From CADCTQ01 sp963844325 (GTDB lineage: Bacteria; Bacteroidota; Bacteroidia; Cytophagales; 172606-1), in contig CAWJNV010000002.1 of assembly GCA_963844325.1 (NCBI GenBank), positions 5,332,001 to 5,396,000 on the forward strand: 64,000 nucleotides of DNA, in the 5' to 3' direction. The notes under the pieces were generated by a model. It made no database searches, was not told the origin of the DNA, and worked only from the letters and a program-made list of their open reading frames with translations. Shown here in pieces: positions 9,221 to 18,487 of the stretch (position 1 is the first letter of the stretch; every line of letters starts with the position of its first letter). The translations under genes and the position numbers were made by a program.

Positions 9221-10890
9221 CTAAACCGGCAATTTTACGGTAAAAGTAGCCCCCACTCCCTCCTGGCTCTCCACCCCGATTGATCCGTTCAGCGCCTCCA
9301 CCTGGGTTTTAACCAGGTGCAATCCCAACCCCTTGCCCTCCACGTGCAGGTGGAAACGTTTGTAGAGGCCAAACAGTCTTTCCCGGTAACGATCTAAATC
9401 CATTCCCAATCCGTTGTCCGAAAAGCTGATGCACACGCAACCATGATCCTGGTAGGAGCGGATGCAGACCGAAAGCAGCCGGTCGGGATTGCGGTACTTG
9501 ATGGCATTGGAAAGCAGGTTATAGAAGATGCTGTGCAAATAAGAACGTACGGTAAATACTTCCTTCACCTGGGCAAAATCTGTTTCGATTGTCGCCCCCG
9601 CTTCCGTGGTGAACCGGGCCAGCAGCAGTGCCATTTCCTCGGCCAGGCCGGGCAGCGAGACGTTTTCCCGGGCCGCGTTGAGTTCCTTTTTATACTCCAG
9701 CATGGTGTTCAGGTCGCGGATCACCATATCAAGCTTTTTTACGGTTTTGTCCATGCTCTCCACCATGCCGAGGTTGTAGTCGCTCAGGCCCTCCCCGCGG
9801 TCTACCAGGGCCACCAGGCCCAGCAGGGTGGCTACCGGTCCCCGCAGGTTGTGGGAGGTGATGTAGAGGAACTGCTGGAGTTGCTCGTTCTGCCGGATGA
9901 GTTCCTGGTTAAGGTTCTTCTCCTGCTTTTCGGCTTCTACCCGGATGGTAACGTCGCGCAGAATGACGGTGTAGTACTTCTTGCCGGCCACTTTCACCTG
10001 CGAGATGGAGGCTTCGATGGGAAACTCCTTGCCGTCGGCGCGAACCCCGTGCAGGGTCATGTTCAGCCCCATCTGCCGGGTAGTGCGGCCCGACGCGCCG
10101 TATTGGTGAACGTGCCCGCGGTGTGCCTCCCTGAGACGCTCCGGAATGAGCAGGTCGATGGGTTTTCCCGCCAGTTCACCGGCCGCGTAGCCGAACATTT
10201 TCCCGGCCGCCTCATTGGTAAGCACGATCTGCTGGGCCTCGTTGATGGTAATGATGCCTTCCAGGCGGAGTTTGAGCTCCTGCATGGCTGCTTCGGCCTG
10301 CTTGCGCCTGGTAATGTCGAAGGTGCTGTAGGCCACTCCGCTGATCTCTCCCTGCCCGTCGTACACGGGATAATACTTGGACTGGTACCACCGGGTGCCC
10401 AGCCGCCATCGGGAGAGAGCAGGTAGTTGGCCTGCATGCTGCTGTTGAAGAAAGCTTCCAATTGTCCGGCTGCCCGCTGTATTTCCGCTTCGGCTTGTCT
10501 TTTTTCGCGTCGGTTGGCGGCCTGGCGAATGGCCCTTTCGGTTGCCGGGCCGAGTCGCCGGAGGTTGTCCTTCATCAGGTAATCGTCGGCTCCCGCCTGC
10601 ATGGTGGCTACGGCCGTATCTTCCCCGATGGTGCCCGAAACGATGATTACCGGTATATCCCGGTTAGTTGCCATTACCGTTTCGATCACCTGCAAGCCGT
10701 TCAATTGCGGAAGGTGATAGTCGGATATGACTAAGTCCCACACTGCCAGTTGGAGTTGACCAGCCAGGTCTTCGGCCGTATCGACTTGGGTAACGCTAAA
10801 GCGTAATCCGGCACTTTTCAACTCCTGAATGATGAGCCGGGCGTCCAAAGGAGAATCTTCCACCAGCAGCAGACGTAAAGGTGCGTCCAT
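9221..10890 (-). pseudogene. Receiver-PAS-PAS histidine kinase, frameshifted
   Basis: The 5' frame (10890 down to about 10405) encodes a receiver domain (LLLVEDSPLDARL, phosphoacceptor D57 in VISDYHLP, then ADDYLMKDN) and the start of a PAS domain. The rest lies in another frame (from about 10405 to 9221): the remainder of that PAS, a second PAS (IVLTNEAAGKMFGY), a HisKA dimer with H-box ITSHNLRGP, and an HATPase with SDNGLGM and GKGLGLHLV. The break is at the GATGGCGGCTGGGCACC stretch, where one frame reads SPDGGWAP and the other RLGTRWYQSK. One indel separates them. It may be a real mutation or a sequence error. The receiver-PAS front end is paralogous to the kinase at 18484-20724. Confidence 0.8.
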
Positions 10891-10894
10891 ACAA

Positions 10895-11332
10895 TTAAAA
10901 GGGTAATTCGTTTGTTACCAGCCAGTACTCAATGATGCCCTCCAGTTGATGGCAAAAAACGTCATAATCAACCGATTTGCGAATAAAGCTGTTGGCACCC
11001 AGGTCATAACTGGCCGCTATGTCCTTTTCTTCCCGCGAGGTGGTAAACATAATCACCGGAATCCGCTTCATTACTTCTTCCGCCCGGATGTGTTTGAGCA
11101 CCTGGAGGCCGTTCATCCCGGGCATTTTCAAGTCCAGAAACATGAGCGACGGAAACGGGCAGGCAGGATTACCGCCAACCTGACAACGCTGCAGGTAGCG
11201 CAGGGCCTGCGGCCCTTCCGGCAGGGTCATGACCTCCTTGATGAGGGGGTGCCATTTCAACGCCAGCCGGAACAATTTGAGGTTGTCGGGCTCATCATCC
11301 ACGACCAGCAGGGTATGTCTTTTGAGGCGCAT
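10895..11332 (-). CDS. Single-domain response regulator (Rcp1-like)
   Basis: A 145-residue CheY-fold receiver. I start it at 11332 (MRLKRHTLLVVDDEP) because residues further upstream overlap the preceding kinase and look non-native. Acidic pocket VVDDE at 11-14, phosphoacceptor D67 in MFLDLKMPGMNG, signalling Thr in IMFTTS, and a C-terminal Lys in FIRKSVDY. It has the long loop (GGNPACPFPS) typical of Rcp1-type regulators that partner phytochrome-like or PAS kinases. It begins 17 bp after the stop of the 10-PAS kinase and ends 4 bp before the next kinase, so the three form one leftward operon. With no output domain it probably acts by protein contact or as a phosphate relay. Confidence 0.9.
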   Translation of the reverse strand: MRLKRHTLLVVDDEPDNLKLFRLALKWHPLIKEVMTLPEGPQALRYLQRCQVGGNPACPFPSLMFLDLKMPGMNGLQVLKHIRAEEVMKRIPVIMFTTSREEKDIAASYDLGANSFIRKSVDYDVFCHQLEGIIEYWLVTNELPF

Positions 11333-11349
11333 ATCGGTTTTGTGAAAAT

Positions 11350-14300
11350 TCAAAGGACAGGCAAGGTAAAAAAGAAAGTAGCACCCTGGCCGGGCATCGC
11401 TTCGGCCCATATTTCGCCGCCGTGCTTGAGGATGATCCGCTGCACGATGGCCAGGCCGATGCCGGTACCTTCGAACTCCCGGCTCGAATGCATGCGCTGA
11501 AAGGCCCCGAACAGCTTCTCGGCGTTGCCCATGTCGAAACCGGCCCCGTTATCTTTGATAAAATACGCTTCTCCTTTTTCCGTGCCGGTCTTGCCTACTT
11601 CGATGGTTGCCTCTTCTCGCCTGGAGCTGTACTTCCAGGCGTTACTCAACAGGTTTTGCAGGGCAATCTGCAGCAGGCGGTGGTCTACGTGGGCGACCAA
11701 GCCGGGCATCACCCGGCAAGTGACCTTTCGCCCGGGCGTTTCCCGTCCCAACTCACCCAGAATACGGGTTGCCATCTCGGATAGATCTACCTCGAACCGG
11801 ATTAGTTCGGCCCGGGATACTTTGGAAAGCTTGAGCAGGTCGTCGATCAGGTGGCCCATCCGCTGGGTGGCCTGGCGGATGGTCTGCAAGTAATCCTTGC
11901 CGTCCTCGTCCAGGATCGGTTCGTAATCCTTGAGCAGTATTTTGCTGAAGCCGTCGATGCTGCGCAGCGGCGAACGCAGGTCGTGGGACACTGAATACGA
12001 AAACGCCTCCAGTTCCTTGTTGACCGCCTGGAGCTGAGCGGTGCGTTCTTCTACTTTCTGTTCCAGGCCCGCATTCAGTTCCAGGATGGTGGCTTCCGCC
12101 TTTTTGCGGGCGGTGATGTCAGTTTGAATGGCAATAAACTGACGCAGCACGGCATTGTCGTCGAATACGGGCTGGATGGACAGGTACAACCAGTATGGTG
12201 TTCGGTCTTTGGTATAGTTAAGCACTTCCAACTCGACTCCTTCCTGCCGGGCGATGGCCTCCCGCATTTTCCGGACCACGGCCGGATCTGTGCCGGGCCC
12301 TTGCAGGAGGGTTCCCGGTTTGTGACCGATGGCTTCTTCGAACGAGTAACCGCTGATGCGGGTAAAACCATCATTGACCCATTCAATGCGTCCGGACGCA
12401 TCGGTGATGATGACGGCATTGTCGGTTTTCTGGGCTACGGTAGCCAGTTTGCGGATCTCTCCTTCTGCCTGTTTGCGTGGCGTAATGTCGAGGTGCGTAC
12501 CCACCATCCGTAAGGGTTTGCCTTCCGCATCCCTGGTAATCACTCTGCCACTGTCGAGAATCCATTTCCAGGTGCCGTCTTTGCCCTTCATACGGTGCTC
12601 GGTCTGGTAAAAAGGGGAATGACCGTCCAGGTGCGGCTGCAGCTGCTGCATCACATGAGCCATGTCCTCGGGGTGTACCAGTTCCGACCAGGTTTCCAGG
12701 TGGGGTCGGATTTCGTCAAGCCGGTAGCCAGTCATGGCGGCCCACCTTTCATTGAAAATCACCTCTCCCGTCTGCACGTTCCAGTCCCAGAGCCCCATGT
12801 CGGCCCCCTTCAGCGCCAGTTCGAGCCGCTGCTTCTCTTCTTCCAGTTTGCGGGCCCCTTCCAGCCGTTCGGTGATGTTACGGAAATAACCGGCCAGGTA
12901 CTCCTTGCCCTGGTACACCAGCAGGAACGAAGACACCTCCACCGGCACTTCTTTTCCCGACGCGGTGCGATGCAGCGTCTCGAAGTGCTTATGCCGGTTG
13001 GCCCTCATGTAGGCCAGGTGCGTCTGGCAACGCTCGGGCGTAAAGGTTGGGTCCCAGTCGGGAATCGAGCGCATGAGCAGTTCTTGCCTGGATAAACCGT
13101 AGTGCCGGCAGGCGGCTTCGTTGGCGTAGACGAACCGGAAGTCATCCTCCGGGTCAATCCAGTAGATGGGATCGGGGGAATTGTCGATCAGGTACTTGTA
13201 GAAATGCAGCGACTCCTCCGACCGCTTCCGCTCGGAGACGTCCTGCTGGATGCCGATCATGCGGAGTGGCTTGCCCTGCTCATCCCGCTCTACTACTTTG
13301 CCGCTGGCCTGCGTCCAGACCCATTCCCCGGATTTGGCTTTGATCCGGTGTTCCGAACGGTAGTGATCCGTAACCCCATTCAGGTAATCATCGAGCAACT
13401 GACGGGTTGCCGCCCGGTCTTCCGGATGCATCGACTGCTCCCAGAAAGCAGCCGTGTTTTCCAGTTTTCCCGGCTCGTAGCCAAACATCTTTTCGTACCG
13501 CTCGTTGCGGACCACCGTTCCGCCGGGAATGTGCCAGTCCCACATGCCCAGGTCGGCGCCCCACAGCGCCAGTTCAAGCCGCTGCTTTTCGGCTTCCAGT
13601 TTACGGGTAGCCTGCACCCGTTCGGTGATGTCTCTCGCTGAAACAAAGCACAGCTTCCGCCCCTGCTGGTCATAATACGTGAGGCTCAGCTCCACCGGAA
13701 AAACGGTGCCGTCTTTGCGAAGGTGATGGCGGCTGGAGACCTTGCCCAGTCCCAGTTTTGGTGCCTGCGCCGTTTGCTCGGGCTGCGCCGAAAGGTCAAC
13801 GGTTCGCAGGGAGCGCATTTCCGCCCGCGAGTAACCGTAGACCTGGCAGGCGGTCGGGTTCACGTCCAGAATGGCCGCCGAGTCCACGTCCAGCAGAAAG
13901 AGGGCATCCTGGTTGGCTTCAAACAGGCTCCGGAATTTTTGTTCGCTTTCCCTGAGGGCCACTTCCGCTTTTTTCCGTTCCCTGAGGTCCTTGATGTAGC
14001 CGGCGTAGTACTCCTGGCCCTTGTAGAAGAGCAGCGTAGCCGATATTTCAACCGGAATCACCTCCCCGCTCGTGTGCAGGTGTTGGGTTTCAAACACCAA
14101 CTGCTTTTTCTCCCGGATGAGGGTACTAAAATCGGCGCACCTTTCCCACGTAAAGGAAGGGTCCCAGTCGGGAATCGACATGGAAAGCAACTTCTCCTCG
14201 GTCAGGCCGAAGTGCCGGCAGGCGGCCCGGTTCACGTACGAGAAGCGATAGTTGTCCTGGGGGCTGATCCAGTAGATGGGGTCGGCGGTATGGTCGACCA

Positions 14301-16749
14301 GGAACTGGTAAAACTTCAGCCCTTCCTCGACTTCTTTCTCCCGGGTGATGTTCTGGGTAATGGCCATGGCGCCCACTATTTGGCCCCCTTCGTTAAGGAT
14401 GGGCGTAGTGCGCACCTGGTGCACGAGGCCGGCAAATCTGTCATCCATGGACAATAAGTCTCCACTGAGGGTTTTCCGGAAACTGTCCACGAACGGGGCG
14501 GCCACTTCCGGCGGGAAGATCTCCAGGGGCGTTTTGCCCAGCATCATCTGCTCCGAGAGGCCCACTTCGGCAAGCCCGGCGCCGCCCACTACCTGGTAGC
14601 GCATCTCCCGGTCTACCAGGAACACGGTCCCGTTGGGGAAGTTATTCACCAGGGCCTGGTAGCGGTCGTTGCTTTCCTGGAGTTTTTGTTTCGCTTCCTT
14701 GCGGGCCGTTACGTCTACGCCCGAACCGATGATCTGTACCACTTCTCCCTGCTCGTTGTACAATGGCCCCAGGATGATGTCAAGGTATAAAACGTTTCCA
14801 TCTTTGTCGAGCGTACCCGAATCGTAGCGGACAGTTTCACCCCGGGCCGCTCTGGCCAGGTTCTCCCTCAGTTTCTGCCGTTCTTCCTCCAAGTGAAACC
14901 AGGGACTGTCGGCGAAGGGCTTGCCCACCACCTGGTTGAGGTCTACCCCAACGGCTTTCGTTGGAGCGGAATTAGCGTATAACAGTTTTCCATCGGTCGA
15001 AAAAAGACCGGCGAAGATGAACATGGAGTCCAGCACGTTGCGCAGCCGTCCTTCGCTGGCTTGCAGCGCGGCGTAGGAGGCTTTCAGTTCTTCCTGTTGC
15101 TCCTCCAACTGATGCCGGGCTTCTGCCAGTTCGGTAATGTCGTGGTTGAGCACCAGCGTGCCGCCCCGTCCGGTGGGGTACACGCCAATTTCCCAGTATT
15201 GCTTTTTGCCATCGAGGACCGGCGTCTCCAGGTAGGTTACCGGCTTTCCGGTTTCCATGACCTGGCGGCATACGTGTTCGCGCGGGGCAAACAGTTCCCC
15301 GAATACTTCCTGGCCGGTCTTGCCGAGAAGTTTACCCGCCGGTATGCCGTTGATCTCTTCCACGGCGCGGTTGAGGTAGCGGTAGCGCAGGTCTTTGTCA
15401 TACACCACCAGCGGCAGGGTGAGGCTTTCGGCCAAATCTTTGTACTGCTGCTCGGCTTCCACCCGGGCAGTAATGTCACGGGTAATCATGAGTGCATGGC
15501 CGGCACTTGTCGGGTATATGGTTATTTCGAAAGTCTTACGGATGGGTCCGTGGGTTGCCTCATCTACCAGCGTTTCCTTCTGCCCGTTTGCCAACACCCG
15601 CAGGATCGCTTCTTTGCGCTTAATGGCCTGCTGCATGGCTGCCCGGCCAAATAATTCGGCCGGGGTTTTACCCAGCATTTCCGAAGCGGTCTTTCCCGAA
15701 ACCTGCCCGGCCGCTGCGTTCACGTAGAGAAATCTGAATTCTTGATCTACCATTACCACTGGGTCCGAGATACTATCGGCCAGTTCCTGGTACCGCTGCT
15801 CACTGGTTCGCAGGGCTTCGGCCGACAGGCGTTCTACTTCTCTTTTGGCTGACAGTAATTGTTCATTGGAAGTGTGTAATTCCTCATTCAGCGCGGTAAG
15901 CTCTTCATTGGAAGCCCGCAACTCCTCCTCACTGGTCATAAGCTCCTGATTCTTCAGGGCCAGCTCCCCGGTGCGTTCCCGGACGGTGTCTTCCAGACGC
16001 TGGTTATAGGAGGCCAGTTGCGTGGCCTGCTGTTCGAGCACCGCCTGGTGCGCTTCCAATTGCTGCGTGCGTTCTTTTACCTGCGCTTCCAACTGCTGGC
16101 CCCACCTTTCTTTTTGCTGCAAACGACTGCGCAGCAACAGGAAGGAAAAGCCGAGCAGCAGCAGGCTCATGGAGCCGCCGGCAATCTGGGCGAGGGTAGA
16201 AGCCACCTGAATTTTCCCGTACCGGGCCTGCTGGTCAGTAAGGGTCCGCTGCGCGTGCCGTTGCACCTGGGCAACAATGTTGTACTGCTGTGCTACCAGC
16301 CTGATGCCCCGGCCGGTTTTCATCCGGCTGATGGCCGCTTCGACTCCCTGCGTATCATTGAGCCGGACAATGCTTTCCCAATGGCCCAGGCTTTGTCCAA
16401 TCAGTACCCGGAGGGCGGTGAGCCGTTTTTGTTGCTGCGGGTCCTGGTCAGTAAGCAGGACAATTTTCTTCAAGCTGCCGTACACGGTTCGCTTTGCCTC
16501 AAGGTAAGGCTCCAGGTAGGCTTTGTTCTGCGTCAACAGGTAACCCCGGTATCCCCGCTGCGAATCCTTCAATAATGAATACAATCTTTCGCTCTCCGTC
16601 AGCAGTTGGTGCGTGCGCATCAGCAGGCGGGTATTGGCATTGTACTTCCGGTCCAGGTCGTAGGTAAGGTAAATAATCAGGGTAACCAGCAGGGCAGCCG
16701 TGTAAAAGCCGCTTTGAATGATATTTTTCCCCAGGGATGGAATTCTCAT
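11350..16749 (-). CDS. CHASE3 sensor histidine kinase with about ten PAS domains
   Basis: About 1799 residues from ATG at 16749 (MRIPSLGKNIIQSGF); the longer frame upstream has no membrane-protein character. It has an N-terminal membrane helix (YTAALLVTLIIYLTY), an extracytoplasmic CHASE3 domain and a second membrane helix (MSLLLLGFSFLLL). A long coiled coil follows, then about ten consecutive PAS domains, a HisKA dimer (H in YSVSHDLRSPL) and an HATPase (FIKDNGAGFDMG, GTGIGLAIV). PAS5 and PAS8 share DPIYWI and SIPDWDP, while PAS7 and PAS9 share EKQRLELAL, showing internal duplication of a PAS block. The tenth PAS resembles LOV (GHKPGTLLQGP) but lacks the photoactive Cys. It is the largest gene of the island and heads the operon with the receiver and the frameshifted kinase. 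Confidence 0.92.
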   Translation of the reverse strand: MRIPSLGKNIIQSGFYTAALLVTLIIYLTYDLDRKYNANTRLLMRTHQLLTESERLYSLLKDSQRGYRGYLLTQNKAYLEPYLEAKRTVYGSLKKIVLLTDQDPQQQKRLTALRVLIGQSLGHWESIVRLNDTQGVEAAISRMKTGRGIRLVAQQYNIVAQVQRHAQRTLTDQQARYGKIQVASTLAQIAGGSMSLLLLGFSFLLLRSRLQQKERWGQQLEAQVKERTQQLEAHQAVLEQQATQLASYNQRLEDTVRERTGELALKNQELMTSEEELRASNEELTALNEELHTSNEQLLSAKREVERLSAEALRTSEQRYQELADSISDPVVMVDQEFRFLYVNAAAGQVSGKTASEMLGKTPAELFGRAAMQQAIKRKEAILRVLANGQKETLVDEATHGPIRKTFEITIYPTSAGHALMITRDITARVEAEQQYKDLAESLTLPLVVYDKDLRYRYLNRAVEEINGIPAGKLLGKTGQEVFGELFAPREHVCRQVMETGKPVTYLETPVLDGKKQYWEIGVYPTGRGGTLVLNHDITELAEARHQLEEQQEELKASYAALQASEGRLRNVLDSMFIFAGLFSTDGKLLYANSAPTKAVGVDLNQVVGKPFADSPWFHLEEERQKLRENLARAARGETVRYDSGTLDKDGNVLYLDIILGPLYNEQGEVVQIIGSGVDVTARKEAKQKLQESNDRYQALVNNFPNGTVFLVDREMRYQVVGGAGLAEVGLSEQMMLGKTPLEIFPPEVAAPFVDSFRKTLSGDLLSMDDRFAGLVHQVRTTPILNEGGQIVGAMAITQNITREKEVEEGLKFYQFLVDHTADPIYWISPQDNYRFSYVNRAACRHFGLTEEKLLSMSIPDWDPSFTWERCADFSTLIREKKQLVFETQHLHTSGEVIPVEISATLLFYKGQEYYAGYIKDLRERKKAEVALRESEQKFRSLFEANQDALFLLDVDSAAILDVNPTACQVYGYSRAEMRSLRTVDLSAQPEQTAQAPKLGLGKVSSRHHLRKDGTVFPVELSLTYYDQQGRKLCFVSARDITERVQATRKLEAEKQRLELALWGADLGMWDWHIPGGTVVRNERYEKMFGYEPGKLENTAAFWEQSMHPEDRAATRQLLDDYLNGVTDHYRSEHRIKAKSGEWVWTQASGKVVERDEQGKPLRMIGIQQDVSERKRSEESLHFYKYLIDNSPDPIYWIDPEDDFRFVYANEAACRHYGLSRQELLMRSIPDWDPTFTPERCQTHLAYMRANRHKHFETLHRTASGKEVPVEVSSFLLVYQGKEYLAGYFRNITERLEGARKLEEEKQRLELALKGADMGLWDWNVQTGEVIFNERWAAMTGYRLDEIRPHLETWSELVHPEDMAHVMQQLQPHLDGHSPFYQTEHRMKGKDGTWKWILDSGRVITRDAEGKPLRMVGTHLDITPRKQAEGEIRKLATVAQKTDNAVIITDASGRIEWVNDGFTRISGYSFEEAIGHKPGTLLQGPGTDPAVVRKMREAIARQEGVELEVLNYTKDRTPYWLYLSIQPVFDDNAVLRQFIAIQTDITARKKAEATILELNAGLEQKVEERTAQLQAVNKELEAFSYSVSHDLRSPLRSIDGFSKILLKDYEPILDEDGKDYLQTIRQATQRMGHLIDDLLKLSKVSRAELIRFEVDLSEMATRILGELGRETPGRKVTCRVMPGLVAHVDHRLLQIALQNLLSNAWKYSSRREEATIEVGKTGTEKGEAYFIKDNGAGFDMGNAEKLFGAFQRMHSSREFEGTGIGLAIVQRIILKHGGEIWAEAMPGQGATFFFTLPVL

Positions 16750-16984
16750 CAGTACATGAACAGTTGGAAAATGAAGGGTTGTATTCTGCTTAGCAAGCCA
16801 ACAGCTGATATTGATGGCCACCCAGGCGCAGCCGTACGGCGCCGGAAGGCATCCTGCGGTTACGCACAAGGGATGAAAACCGCGTATCTAAAACCGGGAA
16901 AGGGGTGAAGAACTATTTGTAAAATACCGAATCAGACGCAATTGCAAAAGTCAGGTGGGACGGGAAACTAAGAATGCACTAATA

Positions 16985-17236
16985 AATTGCAGAAACCGGC
17001 TTTTCATCCATGGCTGGTTTCTTGGGCAAATGGATGTAGAATGTAGTCCCCTCCCGCGGGTTGCTCTGAAAGGATATTTTCCCCTTATGCTTGCCAATAA
17101 TGCCATAACTAGATGGACAGGCCCAGTCCGGTGCCCTTGCCCACATCCTTAGTGGTGAAGAAAGGCTCGAAGACCCGTGCCTGTACTTCCGGGGGAATGC
17201 CATCCAGAGAACCTAGAATATTTACATCCATCAGGA
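16985..17236 (-). pseudogene. C-terminal relic of a PAS-type histidine kinase
   Basis: Leftward, the sequence reads NILGSLDGIPPEVQARVFEP, then TTKDVGKGTGLGLSI. One extra T produces a stop, after which the match resumes as SYGIIGKHKGKISFQSNPRE and FYIHLPKKP. This is the end of an HATPase_c domain, closest in wording to the kinases at 24055 and 34175 (TTKPVGEGTGLGLSISYGII). The upstream two thirds of the gene are gone. Confidence 0.7.
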
Positions 17237-17290
17237 CCACTATGCCCCTTCCGGCCCGTTAAATGGGCTCCAAAATGCCGCAGCATTAAA

Positions 17291-17317
17291 AAGGCCGGCA
17301 CAAATTGCGCCGGCCTT
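17291..17317 (-). terminator. Intrinsic terminator of the small protein gene
   Basis: AAGGCCGGC (17291-17299) pairs with GCCGGCCTT (17309-17317). Read leftward, the stem is followed by a run of T. It begins 27 bases past the stop of the gene at 17344, giving a textbook rho-independent terminator. Confidence 0.8.
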
Positions 17318-17343
17318 AGTAGTGGCTATTTCATACGCTTGTT

Positions 17344-17658
17344 CTACAACAGGACATGCGCAATCCGCTGGAGCCGGCTGTAGTCTTCTTCCGGGTACAT
17401 TTCCCGGATGTCGGCTGCCAGTTCCCGCACGGCTAAAAACAGCATCAGCGCTGCTTCATCGGCCCCTCCATAACTGGTTACGTATTGCTCGGAGAACTTT
17501 TCCATAAACTGCGGCTTGAGCCCTTTTACCGTATAGCACACCCAAACGGCATTTCCTTCTACCCGGCAGGGCTTGCACGCATCGGCCAGGAAATCCAGGA
17601 AGGCCAGCCGCGTTTCGTGTTCCCAGGAGCCGGGGTGAGTGAAAGGCTTCAGCGGCAC
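17344..17658 (-). CDS. Small protein of unknown family (paralogue of 37233-37703)
   Basis: A 104-residue protein I do not recognise. Its C-terminal half matches the 156-residue protein at 37233-37703: shared RVEGNAV/QVEGNAV, ALMLFLAVRELAADIRE versus ALMLFLSLRELAADIRE, then a YPEEDY/YPDENY motif and a closing LL. Against that paralogue it lacks about 50 N-terminal residues, and no better start lies upstream, so this copy may be shortened. There is no signal peptide or membrane segment. It has its own terminator and lies between a dead kinase fragment and a response regulator. Association with the kinases is inferred only from position. Confidence 0.6.
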   Translation of the reverse strand: MPLKPFTHPGSWEHETRLAFLDFLADACKPCRVEGNAVWVCYTVKGLKPQFMEKFSEQYVTSYGGADEAALMLFLAVRELAADIREMYPEEDYSRLQRIAHVLL

Positions 17659-17851
17659 GAATGTCAGGTTGCAAGCCGGTTTGTCTTTAGGGTAGCTTTG
17701 CTTGGTACAAAACTAATCCGGGCGGCCTCCCGGGGAAATAGCGGAATAGCACCGTTTTTAGGGGGGCGGAAAGTAAGGACCGGGCCGGAGGTTTCGCGGG
17801 GGATGCCGGTAGTGGAAAACCACCGGACACTGCCAGGATCGCCCATGCGCC

Positions 17852-18487
17852 TTAAAGCATTGACAGCTCGGAGGCTTTGCGGATGAGTTCGGCCACGTTG
17901 GACGCCGAGAACTTGCGCAGCAGGTTGATGCGGTGGTTGGACACGGTGTATTCGCTCACCGAAAGCTGGGTGGCGATCATCTTGCTGTTGAGGCCCGCCG
18001 CCAGCAGTTTGAGAATCTCCTTTTCCCGCGGCGTGAGGCGGATGATCGGTTCCTGGTGCAGCTTGCGCAGGGCGGCAAAAGCCTTGGCGTGTACCAGCCT
18101 GCTGTAGTACTCCTCGCCGGCGGCCACCTTTTCGATGGCCTCCACCAGTTCGTCTTCCACGGTGTCTTTGGGCAGAAAGCCCCGCACGCCCAGGCGCATG
18201 GCCTCGATCAGGTACTCCTCCTTGTCCTGCATCGTCAGGAAAAGCATGTGCGTGGACAGGTTCAAATCCCGCATCGCCTGGGCCACTTCGATGCCGCTTT
18301 TGACGGGCATGGAAATGTCGCACAGCAGCACCCGGGGCACGTGCTGCTGCACCAGGGCCAGGGCTTCGGCGCCGTTGGAAGCCTCCCCCACGATGCGGAA
18401 AGCGGGGTGGTGTTCGATGATGAGCTTGAGCCCCTTGCGCAGGATAGCGTGGTCGTCGGCGAGTACAATGGTGATGGGCGTATTCAT
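17852..18487 (-). CDS. NarL/FixJ-type response regulator (LuxR HTH)
   Basis: A 211-residue protein with a receiver domain (ITIVLADDHAI, phosphoacceptor D57 in LLCDISMPVKSG, MLFLTM, FLPKDT) and a LuxR-type helix-turn-helix (about 148-205: LTPREKEILKLLAAGLNSK, IATQLSVSEYTVSNHR). Its start overlaps the stop of the kinase at 18484 by 4 bp (ATGA), so it is the cognate partner of that HisKA_3 kinase, as in NarX/NarL pairs. It is the only DNA-binding output among the two-component genes of the island. Confidence 0.95.
   Translation of the reverse strand: MNTPITIVLADDHAILRKGLKLIIEHHPAFRIVGEASNGAEALALVQQHVPRVLLCDISMPVKSGIEVAQAMRDLNLSTHMLFLTMQDKEEYLIEAMRLGVRGFLPKDTVEDELVEAIEKVAAGEEYYSRLVHAKAFAALRKLHQEPIIRLTPREKEILKLLAAGLNSKMIATQLSVSEYTVSNHRINLLRKFSASNVAELIRKASELSML

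Noticed and set aside
10398..10410. Programmed frameshift in the receiver-PAS kinase
   Set aside because: There is no slippery heptamer or downstream structure that I can see; a simple indel or sequence error is more likely.
12120..12420. LOV-type blue-light sensing by the tenth PAS of the large kinase
   Set aside because: The flavin-binding Cys motif is replaced by GHKPGTLLQGP, so no photoadduct could form; likewise for the similar PAS at about 31930-32290.
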